Shown here: positions 42,623 to 50,999 of the stretch, piece after piece | Position numbering within the stretch: position 1 is the stretch's first letter | Layout: each line of letters opens with the position of its first letter | Assembly: GCF_011008935.1 (NCBI RefSeq) | Contig: NZ_JAAIVJ010000001.1 | Span: forward strand, 496,001 to 560,000 | Reading direction: 5' to 3' | DNA: 64,000 bases | DNA from: Tabrizicola oligotrophica | Lineage (GTDB): Bacteria; Pseudomonadota; Alphaproteobacteria; Rhodobacterales; Rhodobacteraceae | Made by a program: the position numbers and the translations under genes | Notes under the pieces: model-generated | Database searches by the model: none | Seen by the model: only the letters and a program-made list of their open reading frames with translations | What the model was told of the DNA's origin: nothing

Positions 42623-42626
42623 TTTT
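42602..42626 (+). terminator. Hairpin with T-run upstream of ndk
   Basis: A 9-bp stem GAAGGGGGC/GCCCCCTTC with a 3-nt loop is followed by TCTTTTC. No plus-strand gene ends nearby, so it may block antisense transcription or act as an attenuator; it is also part of composite repeat E. Confidence 0.6.
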
Positions 42627-42700
42627 CTTTGTCATCTGCCCGTGCTAAGCGCCCGGCCATCACATCGGGCCACTTCCGGCCCCTACAACTGGAGAGCCCC

Positions 42701-43123
42701 ATGGCCACCGAACGCACCCTGTCGATCATCAAACCCGACGCCACCAAGCGCAACCTGACCGGCAAGATCGTCGCCAAGTTCGAAGACGCGGGCCTGCGCG
42801 TCGTCGCCTCGAAGCGCATTCACCTTTCGGACAAGCAGGCCGGCGCCTTCTATGCCGAACATGCCGCCCGTCCGTTCTATGGCGAACTCTGCGCGTTCAT
42901 GGCCTCCGAGCCGGTCGTGGTGCAGGTTCTGGAAGGCGAAGGCGCGATTGCCAAGAACCGTGAAGTGATGGGCGCGACCGATCCGGCCGCCGCCGATGCC
43001 GGCACCATCCGCAAGGAGTTTGCGCTGTCGAAGGGCGAGAACTCGGTCCACGGTTCGGACAGCCCGGAATCGGCCGCCCGCGAGATCGCCTTCTTCTTCT
43101 CGGGCCTCGAACTGGTCGGCTGA
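42701..43123 (+). CDS. ndk: Nucleoside diphosphate kinase
   Basis: The 140-residue enzyme transfers the gamma phosphate between nucleoside triphosphates and diphosphates. The N-terminal TLSIIKPDA is typical, and the catalytic histidine is in [13 protein letters not shown] (about residue 117). The ATG is preceded by GGAGAGCCCC. It is convergent with holC, and three consecutive inverted repeats lie after it. Confidence 0.97.
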   Translation: MATERTLSIIKPDATKRNLTGKIVAKFEDAGLRVVASKRIHLSDKQAGAFYAEHAARPFYGELCAFMASEPVVVQVLEGEGAIAKNREVMGATDPAAADAGTIRKEFALSKGENSVHGSDSPESAAREIAFFFSGLELVG

Positions 43124-43132
43124 GACCGGAAC

Positions 43133-43152
43133 CGGAATTTGTACAAATTCCG
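43133..43152. repeat. 20-bp perfect palindrome downstream of ndk
   Basis: CGGAATTTGTACAAATTCCG is perfectly symmetrical with no loop, 9 bp after the ndk stop codon. It may be a repetitive extragenic palindrome or a protein-binding site. Confidence 0.8.
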
Positions 43153-43155
43153 AAC

Positions 43156-43176
43156 CGATTTCTGACGCAGAAATCG
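43156..43176. repeat. Second inverted repeat downstream of ndk
   Basis: A 9-bp stem CGATTTCTG/CAGAAATCG with an ACG loop lies between the perfect palindrome and the terminator hairpin. Confidence 0.75.
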
Positions 43177-43178
43177 AA

Positions 43179-43205
43179 AGCGGCGGGGAGACCCGCCGCT
43201 TTTTG
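43179..43205 (+). terminator. Terminator of ndk
   Basis: AGCGGCGGG/CCCGCCGCT, a 9-bp stem with loop GAGA, is followed by TTTTT. It may also stop transcription from holC on the other strand. Confidence 0.9.
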
Positions 43206-43206
43206 C

Positions 43207-43671
43207 TTACCCCGCCGGCTTCTTCTCGGTCTTCATCTCCCAGCGCCCGGTTTCTTCGGACCAGTATTGCGCCGCCATGCCAAGACCGGTCACCTTGGTC
43301 CAAAGCCCGCGCGCCGCCTGCACCGCCGTCTCGTCGCCGCCATCAAACAGCACCCAGAGCCGCTCGCAGCCCTCCTCGCCCGGCAAGGGGTCGGCCCCAT
43401 CCAGCAGCACCACCCCCTGCGCCGCATTGGCCGCCGCGCCCTGCCCGATCAGCACCGGCTGCTCGGCATCGAACGGCCCGCCTTCGACCCCGTGCGGCAG
43501 GAAGCCGTCCTCCGGTTCCAGCCAGAGCTTCGCATCCAGCCGGTCGCGGCGCGTCGCATCGGGGCTGCGCAGCATCACCCGCCAGCCCGCGGCCAGCGCG
43601 CGCGGCAGGATCAGCGCCAGCACCTCCTCGGGGCCCGAGCGCGTCAGGTGGTAGAACATCGCCGTGCCCAT
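43207..43671 (-). CDS. holC: DNA polymerase III subunit chi
   Basis: The 154-residue protein matches the chi subunit of the clamp-loader complex, which contacts SSB: it starts MFYHLTRSGPEEVLALILPRAL after a short leader, and has LIGQGAAANAAQGVVLLDGA and RLWVLFDGGDE blocks. Two starts are possible (43671 or 43659). It lies 64 bp after pepA, a common pairing in Rhodobacterales (recollection). The segment between the two holds composite repeat A. Confidence 0.88.
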   Translation of the reverse strand: MGTAMFYHLTRSGPEEVLALILPRALAAGWRVMLRSPDATRRDRLDAKLWLEPEDGFLPHGVEGGPFDAEQPVLIGQGAAANAAQGVVLLDGADPLPGEEGCERLWVLFDGGDETAVQAARGLWTKVTGLGMAAQYWSEETGRWEMKTEKKPAG

Positions 43672-43676
43672 CAGGA

Positions 43677-43729
43677 TGCCGCGCCGCCGCGGCAGGCCGG
43701 GTCATGGATATTTGGGCCAGTATGAAAGG
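43677..43729 (+). repeat. Composite intergenic repeat, copy A
   Basis: A 7-bp hairpin (TGCCGCG/CGCGGCA, 43677-43694) is followed after 11 nt by the 24-nt core (43706-43729), which begins GGATATTTG and ends AGTATGAAAGG. It differs from copies B and C at one base. Confidence 0.7.
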
Positions 43730-43735
43730 CCATGG

Positions 43736-45211
43736 TCAGGCCTTGGCTTCGAAGCGGTCGCGGATCAGCCGGTTCAGCGCCAGGACGCCCCAGCCGGTGG
43801 CCCCTTTGGGCGCCAGCGTGGTGTCGGTCTTCAAAAGCGCGGTGCCGGCGATGTCGAGGTGGATCCAGGGCATGTCATCTTTCACGAAGCGGCGCAGGAA
43901 ATGCGCCGCGGTGATCGCGCCGCCATCGCGGCCGCAGGAGTTGACGATATCGGCGATGCGCGATTTCAGCTTGGCGTCATAGCCCTCGCCCATCGGCATC
44001 CGCCAGGCGCCTTCGCCTTCGGCGCTCGCGGCGGCGAGGAAGGCGTTGCACAGCCCGTCGTCGTTCGAAAATACCCCGGTGTTTTCATGGCCAAGCGCCA
44101 CGATGATCGCGCCGGTCAGCGTGGCGAGGTCGATCATGCCCGAGGGTTTGAAGCGCTCCTGCGCGTACCACAGCACATCGGCCAGCACGAGCCGGCCCTC
44201 GGCGTCGGTGTTGATGACCTCGATCGTGTCGCCCTTCATCGAGCGCACCACGTCGCCGGGACGCTGGGCGCGGCCGTCGGGCATGTTTTCCACCAGCCCG
44301 ACCAGCCCGACGACATTGGCGCGCGCCCCGCGCAGCGCCAGCGTCCGCATCACGCCGGCGACCACGGCGGCGCCGCCCATGTCCATCGTCATGTCTTCCA
44401 TGCCGGCGGCGGGCTTGATGGAAATCCCGCCGGTGTCGAAGCACACCCCCTTGCCGACCAGCGCGAAGGGGGCCTCGCCCGCCTTGCCGCCGTTCCATTG
44501 CATCACCACCACCTTGGAGGGGCTTTCCGAACCTTGGCCCACCCCCAGCAGGGCCTGCATGCCCAGCTTTTTCAGCTCTGCTTCCTCGAGGATTTCCACC
44601 TCCAGCCCAAGCTCCTGCATTGCCGCCAGACGGCCGGCGAAATCGTCGGTGGTCAGGATGTTGGCGGGCTCGTTCACCAGATCGCGGGTGAAGAAGATGC
44701 CTTCGGTCAGCGCCGCCAGCGGCGCCGCGTCGGCGGCCACCGCTTCGGGCCGGGCGCAGGCCAGCGCCACCGGGCCGCGGGGTTTCTGCTCGCCCGATTT
44801 GTGGGCGGTGAACTCATAGGCCCGCAGCGCGAGGCCGAAGGAGATTTCGGCGGCTTGCGGGTGGGTTTCAGTCACGACGAGCGCGCCCGCCGGACCGAGC
44901 GCGCGGCCCACCGCCGCCCCGGCCTTGCGCGCCTGCGCCGCATCGGCCTTGCGCGGCAGCTTCACCAGCATCAGCGCCTCGGCAGCAAGGCCCGGCGGGA
45001 AGGCCAGGCTCAGCGCCTCGCCGGGTTTGAGCTTGGTCCAGTCGGCGCTGGCCAGCGCGCGCGCAAGCATGCCGCGCGTCACCCGGTCAAGCTTGCGGGC
45101 GGCCGGGGTCGCCGGTGCCGCGCCATCGGCGACCAGCGCGAGAAGGCCCGCGGTCTGGCCCAGCGTCTCGAGGTTGGTTTCGGTGAAAGTCAGGGCGACC
45201 GGCTGGTTCAT
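43736..45211 (-). CDS. pepA: Leucyl aminopeptidase (M17)
   Basis: The 491-residue cytosolic enzyme removes N-terminal residues from peptides. The di-metal active site is seen in LVGKGVCFDTGGISIKP (Lys and Asp ligands) and VINTDAEGRLVLADVLWYA, the family signature. The ATG at 45211 is chosen because MNQPVALTF follows it; an upstream ATG at 45238 is inside a leader hairpin. Length is normal. It is followed by holC. Confidence 0.96.
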   Translation of the reverse strand: MNQPVALTFTETNLETLGQTAGLLALVADGAAPATPAARKLDRVTRGMLARALASADWTKLKPGEALSLAFPPGLAAEALMLVKLPRKADAAQARKAGAAVGRALGPAGALVVTETHPQAAEISFGLALRAYEFTAHKSGEQKPRGPVALACARPEAVAADAAPLAALTEGIFFTRDLVNEPANILTTDDFAGRLAAMQELGLEVEILEEAELKKLGMQALLGVGQGSESPSKVVVMQWNGGKAGEAPFALVGKGVCFDTGGISIKPAAGMEDMTMDMGGAAVVAGVMRTLALRGARANVVGLVGLVENMPDGRAQRPGDVVRSMKGDTIEVINTDAEGRLVLADVLWYAQERFKPSGMIDLATLTGAIIVALGHENTGVFSNDDGLCNAFLAAASAEGEGAWRMPMGEGYDAKLKSRIADIVNSCGRDGGAITAAHFLRRFVKDDMPWIHLDIAGTALLKTDTTLAPKGATGWGVLALNRLIRDRFEAKA

Positions 45212-45219
45212 CAGGCATC

Positions 45220-45249
45220 CTTTCAGCGCGCGCGGCATTTCGCTGAAAG
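45220..45249 (-). promoter_or_regulatory. Leader hairpin overlapping the pepA ribosome binding site
   Basis: A 9-bp stem (CTTTCAGCG/CGCTGAAAG) with a 12-nt loop lies in the pepA leader. On the minus strand the 3' arm ends in AAAG of the AAAGGA ribosome binding site, so folding could reduce initiation at 45211. Confidence 0.45.
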
Positions 45250-45344
45250 CTAGCGAAGGGGGCGGGCGAATGCCAGATAGCAGTTTTCCATGCCGGCGAA
45301 TGTTGATAGCTTGGCCGCGCGCCCGCCCCTAGGAATAGCGTCCC

Positions 45345-46469
45345 TTGCCAAGATTCGACCGATATCTGCTTGCCCAGCTTCTGGCCGTCTTCGGCTTTTT
45401 CGCGCTGGTGCTGGTGGCGGTCTATTGGGTCAACCGGGCGGTCGGGCTGTTTGACCAGCTGATCGGTGACGGGCAGACGGCGGTGGTTTTCCTTGAGTTC
45501 TCGCTGCTGACCCTGCCCAACGTCATCCGTGTCGTGCTGCCCGTCGCGGCCTTTGCCGCCGCGGTCTATGTCGCCAACCGGCTGATGCAGGAAAGCGAGC
45601 TGGTGGTGATGCAGGCGACCGGCTTTTCCTCGTTCCGGCTGGCGCGGCCGGTGCTGTGGTTCGGGCTGATCGTGACGCTGGCGGCGCTGGTGCTGGCGCA
45701 TGTGCTGGTGCCGCTGAGCCGCGAGGCGCTGAGCGCGCGCTATGCCGAGATCCGCCAGAACGTCACCGCGCGTTTCCTGACCGATGGCGCCATCACCCAT
45801 CCCGGCGCGGGGCTGACGCTTTATATCCGCGAGCTGGCGCCCTCGGGCGAGCTGCTGGGCCTGTTCCTGACTGACGCCCGCGACGCCGCCGCCGTCACCA
45901 CCTATACGGCGGAAAAGGCGCTGTTTGCCCGCACCGACTCGGGGCCGAAGCTCTTGATGTTCAATGGCATGGCGCAGCAGGTGACCGGGCCGGACCGCCG
46001 GCTGTCGCTGACCCGCTTTGCCGATTTCACCTATGATCTGGGCGGGCTTCTGCCCGAGGCCGCGCCCGGCACGCGCACCATCGACGCGCTGTCGACGGCA
46101 GAGCTGCTGGCGGCCGACACCGCCCTTCTGGCCGAAACCGGCGCGACGCGGGCGGCGTTCCTTTATGATGCGCACAACCGCTTTGCCCAGCCGTTCCTGG
46201 CCGTCGCCGCCGCGCTGATCGGCTTTGCCGCGCTGCTGATGGGCAATTTCAGCCGCTTCGGGCTTTGGCGGCAGGTCGGGCTGGCGGTGGGGCTTCTGGT
46301 GCTGGTGCAGGCGGTGGCCTCGGTCGCCACCGGGTTGGGGCTGCGCTCTGACCGGGGCTGGATCTGGGCCTATGCCGCGCCGGTTTTCGGCACGGCCCTC
46401 GGGGTGGCGCTGTTGTGGTGGTCGCAGCGCCCGCGCCGGGTGGCAGCCGGGCAAGGCGGGCTGGCATGA
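45345..46469 (+). CDS. lptF: LPS export permease LptF
   Basis: The 374-residue inner-membrane permease of the LptB2FG exporter has two N-terminal helices, a periplasmic beta-jellyroll (about 125-270) and C-terminal helices. It starts with PRFDRYLLAQLLAVFGFFALV. The start codon is TTG at 45345 with AGGA upstream; no ATG is available at the N-terminus. Its stop overlaps the lptG start (ATGA). It opens the lptF-lptG-lptD-surA-pdxA-rsmA operon. Confidence 0.92.
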   Translation: MPRFDRYLLAQLLAVFGFFALVLVAVYWVNRAVGLFDQLIGDGQTAVVFLEFSLLTLPNVIRVVLPVAAFAAAVYVANRLMQESELVVMQATGFSSFRLARPVLWFGLIVTLAALVLAHVLVPLSREALSARYAEIRQNVTARFLTDGAITHPGAGLTLYIRELAPSGELLGLFLTDARDAAAVTTYTAEKALFARTDSGPKLLMFNGMAQQVTGPDRRLSLTRFADFTYDLGGLLPEAAPGTRTIDALSTAELLAADTALLAETGATRAAFLYDAHNRFAQPFLAVAAALIGFAALLMGNFSRFGLWRQVGLAVGLLVLVQAVASVATGLGLRSDRGWIWAYAAPVFGTALGVALLWWSQRPRRVAAGQGGLA

Positions 46470-47566
46470 CGCTGGATCTCTATATCGCGCGGCGGTTTCT
46501 GGGCAGCTTCCTGCGGGTGTTCGGCATCTTTCTGGGGGTGCTGTTGCTGATTGACCTGATCGAGCAGATCCGGCGGTTTTCCGACATCGGGATCGGCCTG
46601 TCGCAGGCCTTGCTTCTGGCGCTGCTGAACGTGCCGCAGAACCTGTACCGCATCCTGCCCTTGCTGATGATCCTGTCGGCGATCACGCTGTTTCTGGGCC
46701 TTGCACGGTCGTCCGAACTGGTGGTGGTGCGGGCCTCGGGCCGGGCCGGGCTGCGCTTCCTGCTGGCGCCGGTGGCGACGGCGCTGGGCATCGGACTGCT
46801 CGCAGTGGCGGTGTTCAACCCGCTGGTGGCCGCCACCTCGAAGGAATACGAGCGCCGCAGTTCGGCCCTCACCGGGGGGGCCGGCGGATCGGTGCTGTCC
46901 TTGTCGGCCGAGGGGCTGTGGTTGCGGCAGGGCGATGCCACGGGCCAGACCGTGATCCACGCCGGGCAGATGAGCCCGGAAGGCACCGAGCTGTCCGGCG
47001 TGACCTTTCACCTCTTCTCGCCCGAAGGCAGCGTGACGGGTCGGATCGAGGCCGGGCGGGCGCGGTTGCAGGCCGGCGAATGGGCGCTTGAGGGCGCCAA
47101 GGTCTGGACCTTCGACGCCGACAACCCGGAGACCTCCGCCAGCCTCGCCACCGCCCCGCTGCGCCTGCCGACCGACCTGACGCCCGCGCAACTGATCGAG
47201 GGGCTGGGCGAACAGGGGGCGGTGGCGTTCTGGGATCTGCCGGCGCAGGCGCAATCGCTGGAGCGCGCGGGGTTTTCGGCGCGAGGTTTCCGGCTGGAAC
47301 ACCAGATGGAACTGGCGCTGCCATTGTTGCTGGCCGCCATGGTGCTGGTCGCGGCAGGCTTCACCATGCGGCACGCCCGCTTTGGCAAGACCGGCCAGAT
47401 GGTGCTTTATGCCCTGATGGCGGGGTTCTTCATCTTCTTTCTGCGAAACTTCGCGCAAGTTCTTGGCGAGAATGGACAAATTCCCGTCCTTGTCGCCGCA
47501 TGGACTCCGCCCGTCGCGGCAGCGCTGCTGTCGCTCAGCCTGCTTCTGCATCTGGAGGATGGCTGA
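46466..47566 (+). CDS. lptG: LPS export permease LptG
   Basis: The 366-residue partner of LptF has the same architecture: helices at about 10-35, 60-80 and 95-120, a jellyroll to about 265, and three C-terminal helices. The start MTLDLYIARRFLGSFLRVFGIFLGV is typical. Together with LptF it couples ATP hydrolysis by LptB to LPS extraction. The next gene is lptD. Confidence 0.92.
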   Translation: MTLDLYIARRFLGSFLRVFGIFLGVLLLIDLIEQIRRFSDIGIGLSQALLLALLNVPQNLYRILPLLMILSAITLFLGLARSSELVVVRASGRAGLRFLLAPVATALGIGLLAVAVFNPLVAATSKEYERRSSALTGGAGGSVLSLSAEGLWLRQGDATGQTVIHAGQMSPEGTELSGVTFHLFSPEGSVTGRIEAGRARLQAGEWALEGAKVWTFDADNPETSASLATAPLRLPTDLTPAQLIEGLGEQGAVAFWDLPAQAQSLERAGFSARGFRLEHQMELALPLLLAAMVLVAAGFTMRHARFGKTGQMVLYALMAGFFIFFLRNFAQVLGENGQIPVLVAAWTPPVAAALLSLSLLLHLEDG

Positions 47567-47567
47567 C

Positions 47568-49718
47568 ATGCGCCGCCTTCTCGTCTCACTCTGCCTTCTT
47601 GCCACCGCGCTGTGGACCAGCCTTCCGGCGCGGGCCGAAGACCCCGCGACGCTGATCGCCAATACGCTGCGCATCGAAAGCGAAAGCCGGCTGGTGGCCG
47701 ATGGCGCGGTCGAGATCTATTATCAGGGCCGCAGGCTGACCGCGCATCGGCTGGTCTATGACCGCGCCGCCGACACGCTGACCATCGACGGGCCGATCAC
47801 CCTGACCGATGGCGGCGACACGGTGATTCTGGCCTCGCAGGCCGAGTTGAAGGCCGACCTGACCGAGGGCATCCTGCGCTCGGCCCGGGTGGTGATGAGC
47901 CAGCAGATGCAGATGGCCGCCGCCGAGGTGCGCCGGATCGACGGGCGCTATACCGACATGAGCCGCGTCGTCGCCTCGTCCTGCAAGATCTGCGCGGGCG
48001 ATCCGACGCCGCTGTGGGAAATCCGCGCGCAGCGGGTGGTGCATGACCAGCAGGAGCGGCAGATCTACTTTGACCGCGCCTCCTTGCGGTTCGGCGGCGT
48101 GCCGGTCTTGTTCCTGCCGCGCCTGCGCATCCCCGACCCGAGCCTGAAACGGGCGAACGGCTTTCTGATGCCGTCGCTGCAGTCCTCCACCACGCTTGGC
48201 ACCGGGCTGAGCCTGCCCTATTTCGTCACGCTCGGCGACAGCCGCGACCTGACGGTGACGCCCTTCCTGGCCACCAAGGGCGCGCGGACGCTGGAACTGC
48301 GCTACCGGCAGGCCTTCCGCACCGGCGAGATCGAGCTGACGGCGGTCGGGTCGCGTGATGCGCTGAAACCGGGGCAGACGCGGGGGCTTCTGTCGGCCGA
48401 TGGCCGGTTCGAGCTGCCCAAGGGGTTCGAGCTGACCTTCCACGGCGAGACCGTCTCGGACCGCGCCTATCTGCTGGACTATGGCCGATCGGACAAGGAC
48501 CGTCTGACCAGCCGGCTGGAGATCACCCGCACGCGGGCGAACGAACATATCTCGGGCCGGTTCCTGTCGATCCAGAGTCTGCGCGAGGACGAGCCGTCGG
48601 ACAGTCTCGCCTCGCTTTTCGGCGACATGACGCTGAAGCGCCGCTTCAGCCTTGGCCCGCTGGGCGGTCAGGGCGGGCTGACCTTCCAGACCCACAGCCA
48701 CACGCGCTCTTCGGATGACCCGTTCGACACGGCCGACGATGCCGACCTTATCGCCGATGGCCGCGACGTGTTGCGCGGGCGCATCCGCGCCGACTGGCGC
48801 CGCGACTGGATTGCCGGCAATGGCCTTGTGTTTGGCGTTCTGGGGGAGGTGACGACCGACCTTTACCACATCGGCGAGGACGCGACCTATGGCGGCACCT
48901 ACAGCCGTACCCATGGCGCGCTGGCCGCCGAACTGCGCTGGCCGCTGGTCAAGGCGGGCAAGGCCGGCGTCAACCATGTGCTGGAACCCGTAGTGCAGCT
49001 GGTCTGGGCGCCGAGCGGCACTGAGGCGCTGCCGAACGAGGATTCGGTGCTGGTCGAATTCGATCAGGGCAACCTGTTCGCGCTGAACCGCTTTCCGGGC
49101 TCGGATGCGGTGGAGCGCGGCGCGCGGGCCAATATCGGGGTGAACTACCTGCGGCAGGACCCTGATGGCTGGAGCCTTGGGCTGACCTTCGGGCGCGTGC
49201 TGCGCGCTGATGATCCGGGGCAATTCACCACCGGCTCGGGCCTTGCCGGGCGCAGTTCGGACTGGCTTGCCGCCTTCCAGATCGGCACCGCCGCGGGGCT
49301 GGGCCTCACCAACCGTTTCCTGCTGGATGATGCTTTTGCCCTGACCAAGGCCGAAACGCTGCTCAGCTATGACCGCCCCCGCTTCGGACTGGAGGCGGGC
49401 CTGCTGTTCCACAAGGCCGACCCGGCCGAGGGCCGCCTCATCGACACCAACGAGATCGTCCTTGATGGCCGCTTTGCCATCGGTCAGGCCGGCTGGCAGG
49501 CGCGGCTGATGAACCGCTATGACCTGAAGGCCGACCGCGCCTCGAACGCCGGGCTGGGGCTGAGCTTCCGCAACGAATGCCTGTCGGTCGATCTTTCTCT
49601 CTCGCGTCGCTTCACATCCTCGACTAGTGTGAAGCCGACCACGGATTTCTCGGTCTCGCTGGAGCTTCTGGGCTTTGGCGGGGCGGCGCCGGGGCCATCC
49701 CGGCAATGCCGGGGCTGA
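47568..49718 (+). CDS. lptD: LPS-assembly outer membrane protein LptD
   Basis: The 716-residue protein has a signal peptide (MRRLLVSLCLLATALWTSLPARA), an N-terminal OstA/LptA-like jellyroll (about 25-140) and a long beta-barrel domain. Paired cysteines (SSCKIC in the N-terminal part, NEC and QC near the C-terminus) could form the inter-domain disulfides known in LptD. It inserts LPS into the outer leaflet. The ATG at 47568 has GGAGG 9 nt upstream; another ATG three codons before it is poorly spaced. Confidence 0.92.
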   Translation: MRRLLVSLCLLATALWTSLPARAEDPATLIANTLRIESESRLVADGAVEIYYQGRRLTAHRLVYDRAADTLTIDGPITLTDGGDTVILASQAELKADLTEGILRSARVVMSQQMQMAAAEVRRIDGRYTDMSRVVASSCKICAGDPTPLWEIRAQRVVHDQQERQIYFDRASLRFGGVPVLFLPRLRIPDPSLKRANGFLMPSLQSSTTLGTGLSLPYFVTLGDSRDLTVTPFLATKGARTLELRYRQAFRTGEIELTAVGSRDALKPGQTRGLLSADGRFELPKGFELTFHGETVSDRAYLLDYGRSDKDRLTSRLEITRTRANEHISGRFLSIQSLREDEPSDSLASLFGDMTLKRRFSLGPLGGQGGLTFQTHSHTRSSDDPFDTADDADLIADGRDVLRGRIRADWRRDWIAGNGLVFGVLGEVTTDLYHIGEDATYGGTYSRTHGALAAELRWPLVKAGKAGVNHVLEPVVQLVWAPSGTEALPNEDSVLVEFDQGNLFALNRFPGSDAVERGARANIGVNYLRQDPDGWSLGLTFGRVLRADDPGQFTTGSGLAGRSSDWLAAFQIGTAAGLGLTNRFLLDDAFALTKAETLLSYDRPRFGLEAGLLFHKADPAEGRLIDTNEIVLDGRFAIGQAGWQARLMNRYDLKADRASNAGLGLSFRNECLSVDLSLSRRFTSSTSVKPTTDFSVSLELLGFGGAAPGPSRQCRG

Positions 49719-49739
49719 AGGGCGCGCAGGACGTACAGA

Positions 49740-50993
49740 ATGCAGGCGATGGAACGGATGACGAAAAGCGGTCGGATCGGAACGGGCCACGGGGCCGGGT
49801 TTGGGGCGAAAGCGGCGCGGCTTGCGGCGGCGGTAGTGCTGGCAGTGGTCCTGACCGGCGCGGGCCAACCGGCCCATGCCAACCCCTTTGACCCGGTCAT
49901 CACCGTCAATGGCCGCGTCATCACGCAATACGAGATGGAGCAGCGCCGCCGCTTCATGGAGATCCTGCGCCAGCCGGGCGATCTGGACGACATGGCGCGC
50001 AGCTCGCTGATCGAGGACCGCCTGCGCATGGCCGCCGCCAAAGAGGCCGGGCTGGCCATCTCGCCCGATCAGGTCATGGCCGGCATGACCGAATTCGCCA
50101 GCCGCGCCAACCTGTCGGCCGAGGAGTTCATCAAGCTGACCGGCGAAATGGGTCTGGATGCCGAGAGCTTCCGCGACTTCGTCGAGGCGGGCGTGCTGTG
50201 GCGCGAAGTGGTGCGGGCGAAATTCGCCGGCAAGGTGAGCATCACCGAGGCCGAAATCAACCGCGCCATCGCCAATTTCCAGCCCACCGGCGCAGTGAAG
50301 CTGAACCTTCTGGAAATTGTCCTGCCGGCAGCCGGAACCGACCAGTCCGGCGCCATGGCGCTGGCGCGCAAGCTGCAGGCCCAGATCAAGACCGAGGCCG
50401 ATTTTGCCGCCGCCGCCCGCGACTATGGCGGCGGGGCCACCGGCTGGACCCGGCTGTCGGACCTGCCGGAAGCGGCCCGCGCGGCGCTCGAACGGCAGGC
50501 GCCCGGCGCCATGTCGCGCCCGGTCGCGCTGGAGGACAAGGTCGTGCTCTACTGGCTCTCCGAGCGCGGTGAGGACCCGATCAGCGGCACGCCCGAGGCT
50601 TGGCTGGATTACGCGCAGTATCTGGTGCCCGAGGGCGCCAATGCCGAGGCCGAGCTGGCCGCCGCCCGCGCCCGGATCGACACCTGCGACGACCTTTACA
50701 CCGTGGCCAAGGGCCAGCCGGCCGACCGGGTGATCCGGGAAAGCCAGCCGCAGTCGGCGGTGGGCGGCGATGTCGGCGCCGTGCTGGCGACGCTGGATGC
50801 CGGGGAAAGCTCGACCCGGATCAGCCGCGACGGCTGGCGGGTGCTCTTGATGCTGTGTTCGCGCGGCCCGGCGCCCGATCTGGTGCCGAACCGCGACATC
50901 ATCCGCGAGCAGCTCCTGAACCAGCGGCTGTCGTCTCTGGCCGACATCTATCTGGAAGAGCTGCGCTCCGAAGCGATCATCACCGAAGAGTAA
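49740..50993 (+). CDS. surA: Periplasmic peptidyl-prolyl isomerase, SurA-like
   Basis: The 417-residue protein has an N-terminal hydrophobic export segment (about 25-45), a SurA N-terminal chaperone domain starting NPFDPVITVNGRVITQYEMEQR, and one parvulin domain (about 185-290: LLEIVLPAAGTD ... GGGATGWTRLSDLPEA). SurA delivers outer-membrane proteins such as LptD, its operon neighbour. E. coli SurA has two parvulin domains; a single one is usual in alphaproteobacteria. Alternative starts exist at 49749 and 49758. Confidence 0.85.
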   Translation: MQAMERMTKSGRIGTGHGAGFGAKAARLAAAVVLAVVLTGAGQPAHANPFDPVITVNGRVITQYEMEQRRRFMEILRQPGDLDDMARSSLIEDRLRMAAAKEAGLAISPDQVMAGMTEFASRANLSAEEFIKLTGEMGLDAESFRDFVEAGVLWREVVRAKFAGKVSITEAEINRAIANFQPTGAVKLNLLEIVLPAAGTDQSGAMALARKLQAQIKTEADFAAAARDYGGGATGWTRLSDLPEAARAALERQAPGAMSRPVALEDKVVLYWLSERGEDPISGTPEAWLDYAQYLVPEGANAEAELAAARARIDTCDDLYTVAKGQPADRVIRESQPQSAVGGDVGAVLATLDAGESSTRISRDGWRVLLMLCSRGPAPDLVPNRDIIREQLLNQRLSSLADIYLEELRSEAIITEE

Positions 50994-50999
50994 GCCCGC

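Noticed and set aside
43133-43152. An insertion-sequence end or transposon terminal repeat
   Set aside because: There is no transposase nearby and no matching partner repeat; the palindrome is tied to the ndk 3' end.
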